Shown: in pieces, positions 63,824 through 64,000 of the stretch | How positions within the stretch are numbered: position 1 is the first letter of the stretch | How the letters are laid out: each line of letters opens with the position of its first letter | Source: Hyphomicrobium sp. ghe19 | Lineage (GTDB): Bacteria; Pseudomonadota; Alphaproteobacteria; Rhizobiales; Hyphomicrobiaceae | DNA: 64,000 nt | Direction: 5' to 3' | Assembly: GCF_902712875.1 (NCBI RefSeq) | Contig: NZ_LR743509.1 | Span: 2,432,001-2,496,000, forward strand | Notes under the pieces: model-generated | Database searches by the model: none | What the model was told of the DNA's origin: nothing | The model's input: the letters and a program-made list of their open reading frames with translations, nothing else | Translations under genes and position numbers: made by a program

Positions 63824-64000
63824 TTGCTTGCTCCCGCCAACATGGCTCTGACAATCTGATCGGCGGCGCGATCAACGAAATACGGCAGTCCGGCCGAGAT
63901 CGTCTCCTGCATCCCGAGGCGCGGCTTGATCTTGACCATCGTGCGAAGGACGTAGAGCGGAATGATCTGCGTCCCGGTCTTCTGGAAAATGACGAGGTTG
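63820..64000 (-). CDS. HK97 gp10-like protein (3' part only)
   Basis: Last 59 codons of a gene running off the right edge: ...IFQKTGTQIIPLYVLRTMVK, IKPRLGMQETISAGLPYFVD, ending AMLAGASK. The Pro-Leu-Tyr and Pro-Arg-Leu motifs fit the HK97 gp10 connector/minor tail family. ATGA overlap with 63317-63823. Confidence 0.7.
   Translation of the reverse strand, partial: NLVIFQKTGTQIIPLYVLRTMVKIKPRLGMQETISAGLPYFVDRAADQIVRAMLAGASK

Noticed and set aside
1..64000. tRNA genes or CRISPR arrays
   Set aside because: I found no T-arm/acceptor arrangement compatible with a tRNA and no direct repeats with regular unique spacers; the dispersed palindrome is not array-like.

Overview
The window is a 64-kb stretch of a large tailed-phage genome (siphovirus-like, long-tailed). 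Almost every gene is on the minus strand, packed with 1-14 base overlaps (ATGA, TGATG, GTGA). The tail-tip module (DUF2460, DUF2163/BR0599, NlpC/P60 and J-like proteins) resembles that of alphaproteobacterial phages and gene transfer agents, and the DNA is GC-rich. I infer an alphaproteobacterial host, but the sequence does not name one. No tRNA, CRISPR, integrase, terminase, capsid or portal gene is visible. The head genes probably lie beyond the right edge, where the last gene is cut off.

Layout, following minus-strand transcription from right to left. (1) 64.0-58.8 kb holds the head-tail/tail genes: gp10-like (partial), tail terminator candidate, small proteins, major tail protein, three small exported or membrane proteins, and the tail assembly chaperone pair with a canonical -1 slippery site. 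(2) 58.8-42.5 kb holds a 1825-aa tape measure with two cell-wall hydrolase modules, the tail-tip genes, fibre proteins and three related lectin-like (LamG-like) proteins. (3) 42.4-40.8 kb is a lysis cassette (GH19 endolysin, holin candidate, Rz-like spanin candidate). (4) 40.7-22.1 kb is the replication and recombination block: metallophosphoesterase, dATP/dGTP diphosphohydrolase, AAA+ ATPase, winged-helix protein, DnaB-like helicase, RNase H, primase, SSB-like protein, SF2 helicase, RecA, three nucleases and a BRCT protein. (5) 22.1-12.2 kb holds many small genes, including SpeD (S-adenosylmethionine decarboxylase) and a T7-type DNA ligase. (6) 11.3-12.2 kb is the only plus-strand island: a minimal second ligase plus one gene. 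(7) 11.0-2.3 kb holds tail fibre genes. (8) 2.5-0.05 kb holds small genes and a second hydrolase with a membrane anchor.

The most striking feature is a dispersed 16-bp palindrome, GTGMAATTAATTKCAC (M = A/C). I located 43 copies, most in the short gaps between genes and several inside coding sequence. Many sit so close to a start codon or just after a stop codon that they cannot be simple upstream operators. A subset is coupled to two families of near-identical promoters. This looks like a genome-wide protein-binding system, comparable in layout (not in sequence) to the stoperators of cluster A mycobacteriophages. A 157-nt promoter-to-hairpin unit at 18.67-18.83 kb without a convincing ORF may encode a small RNA.
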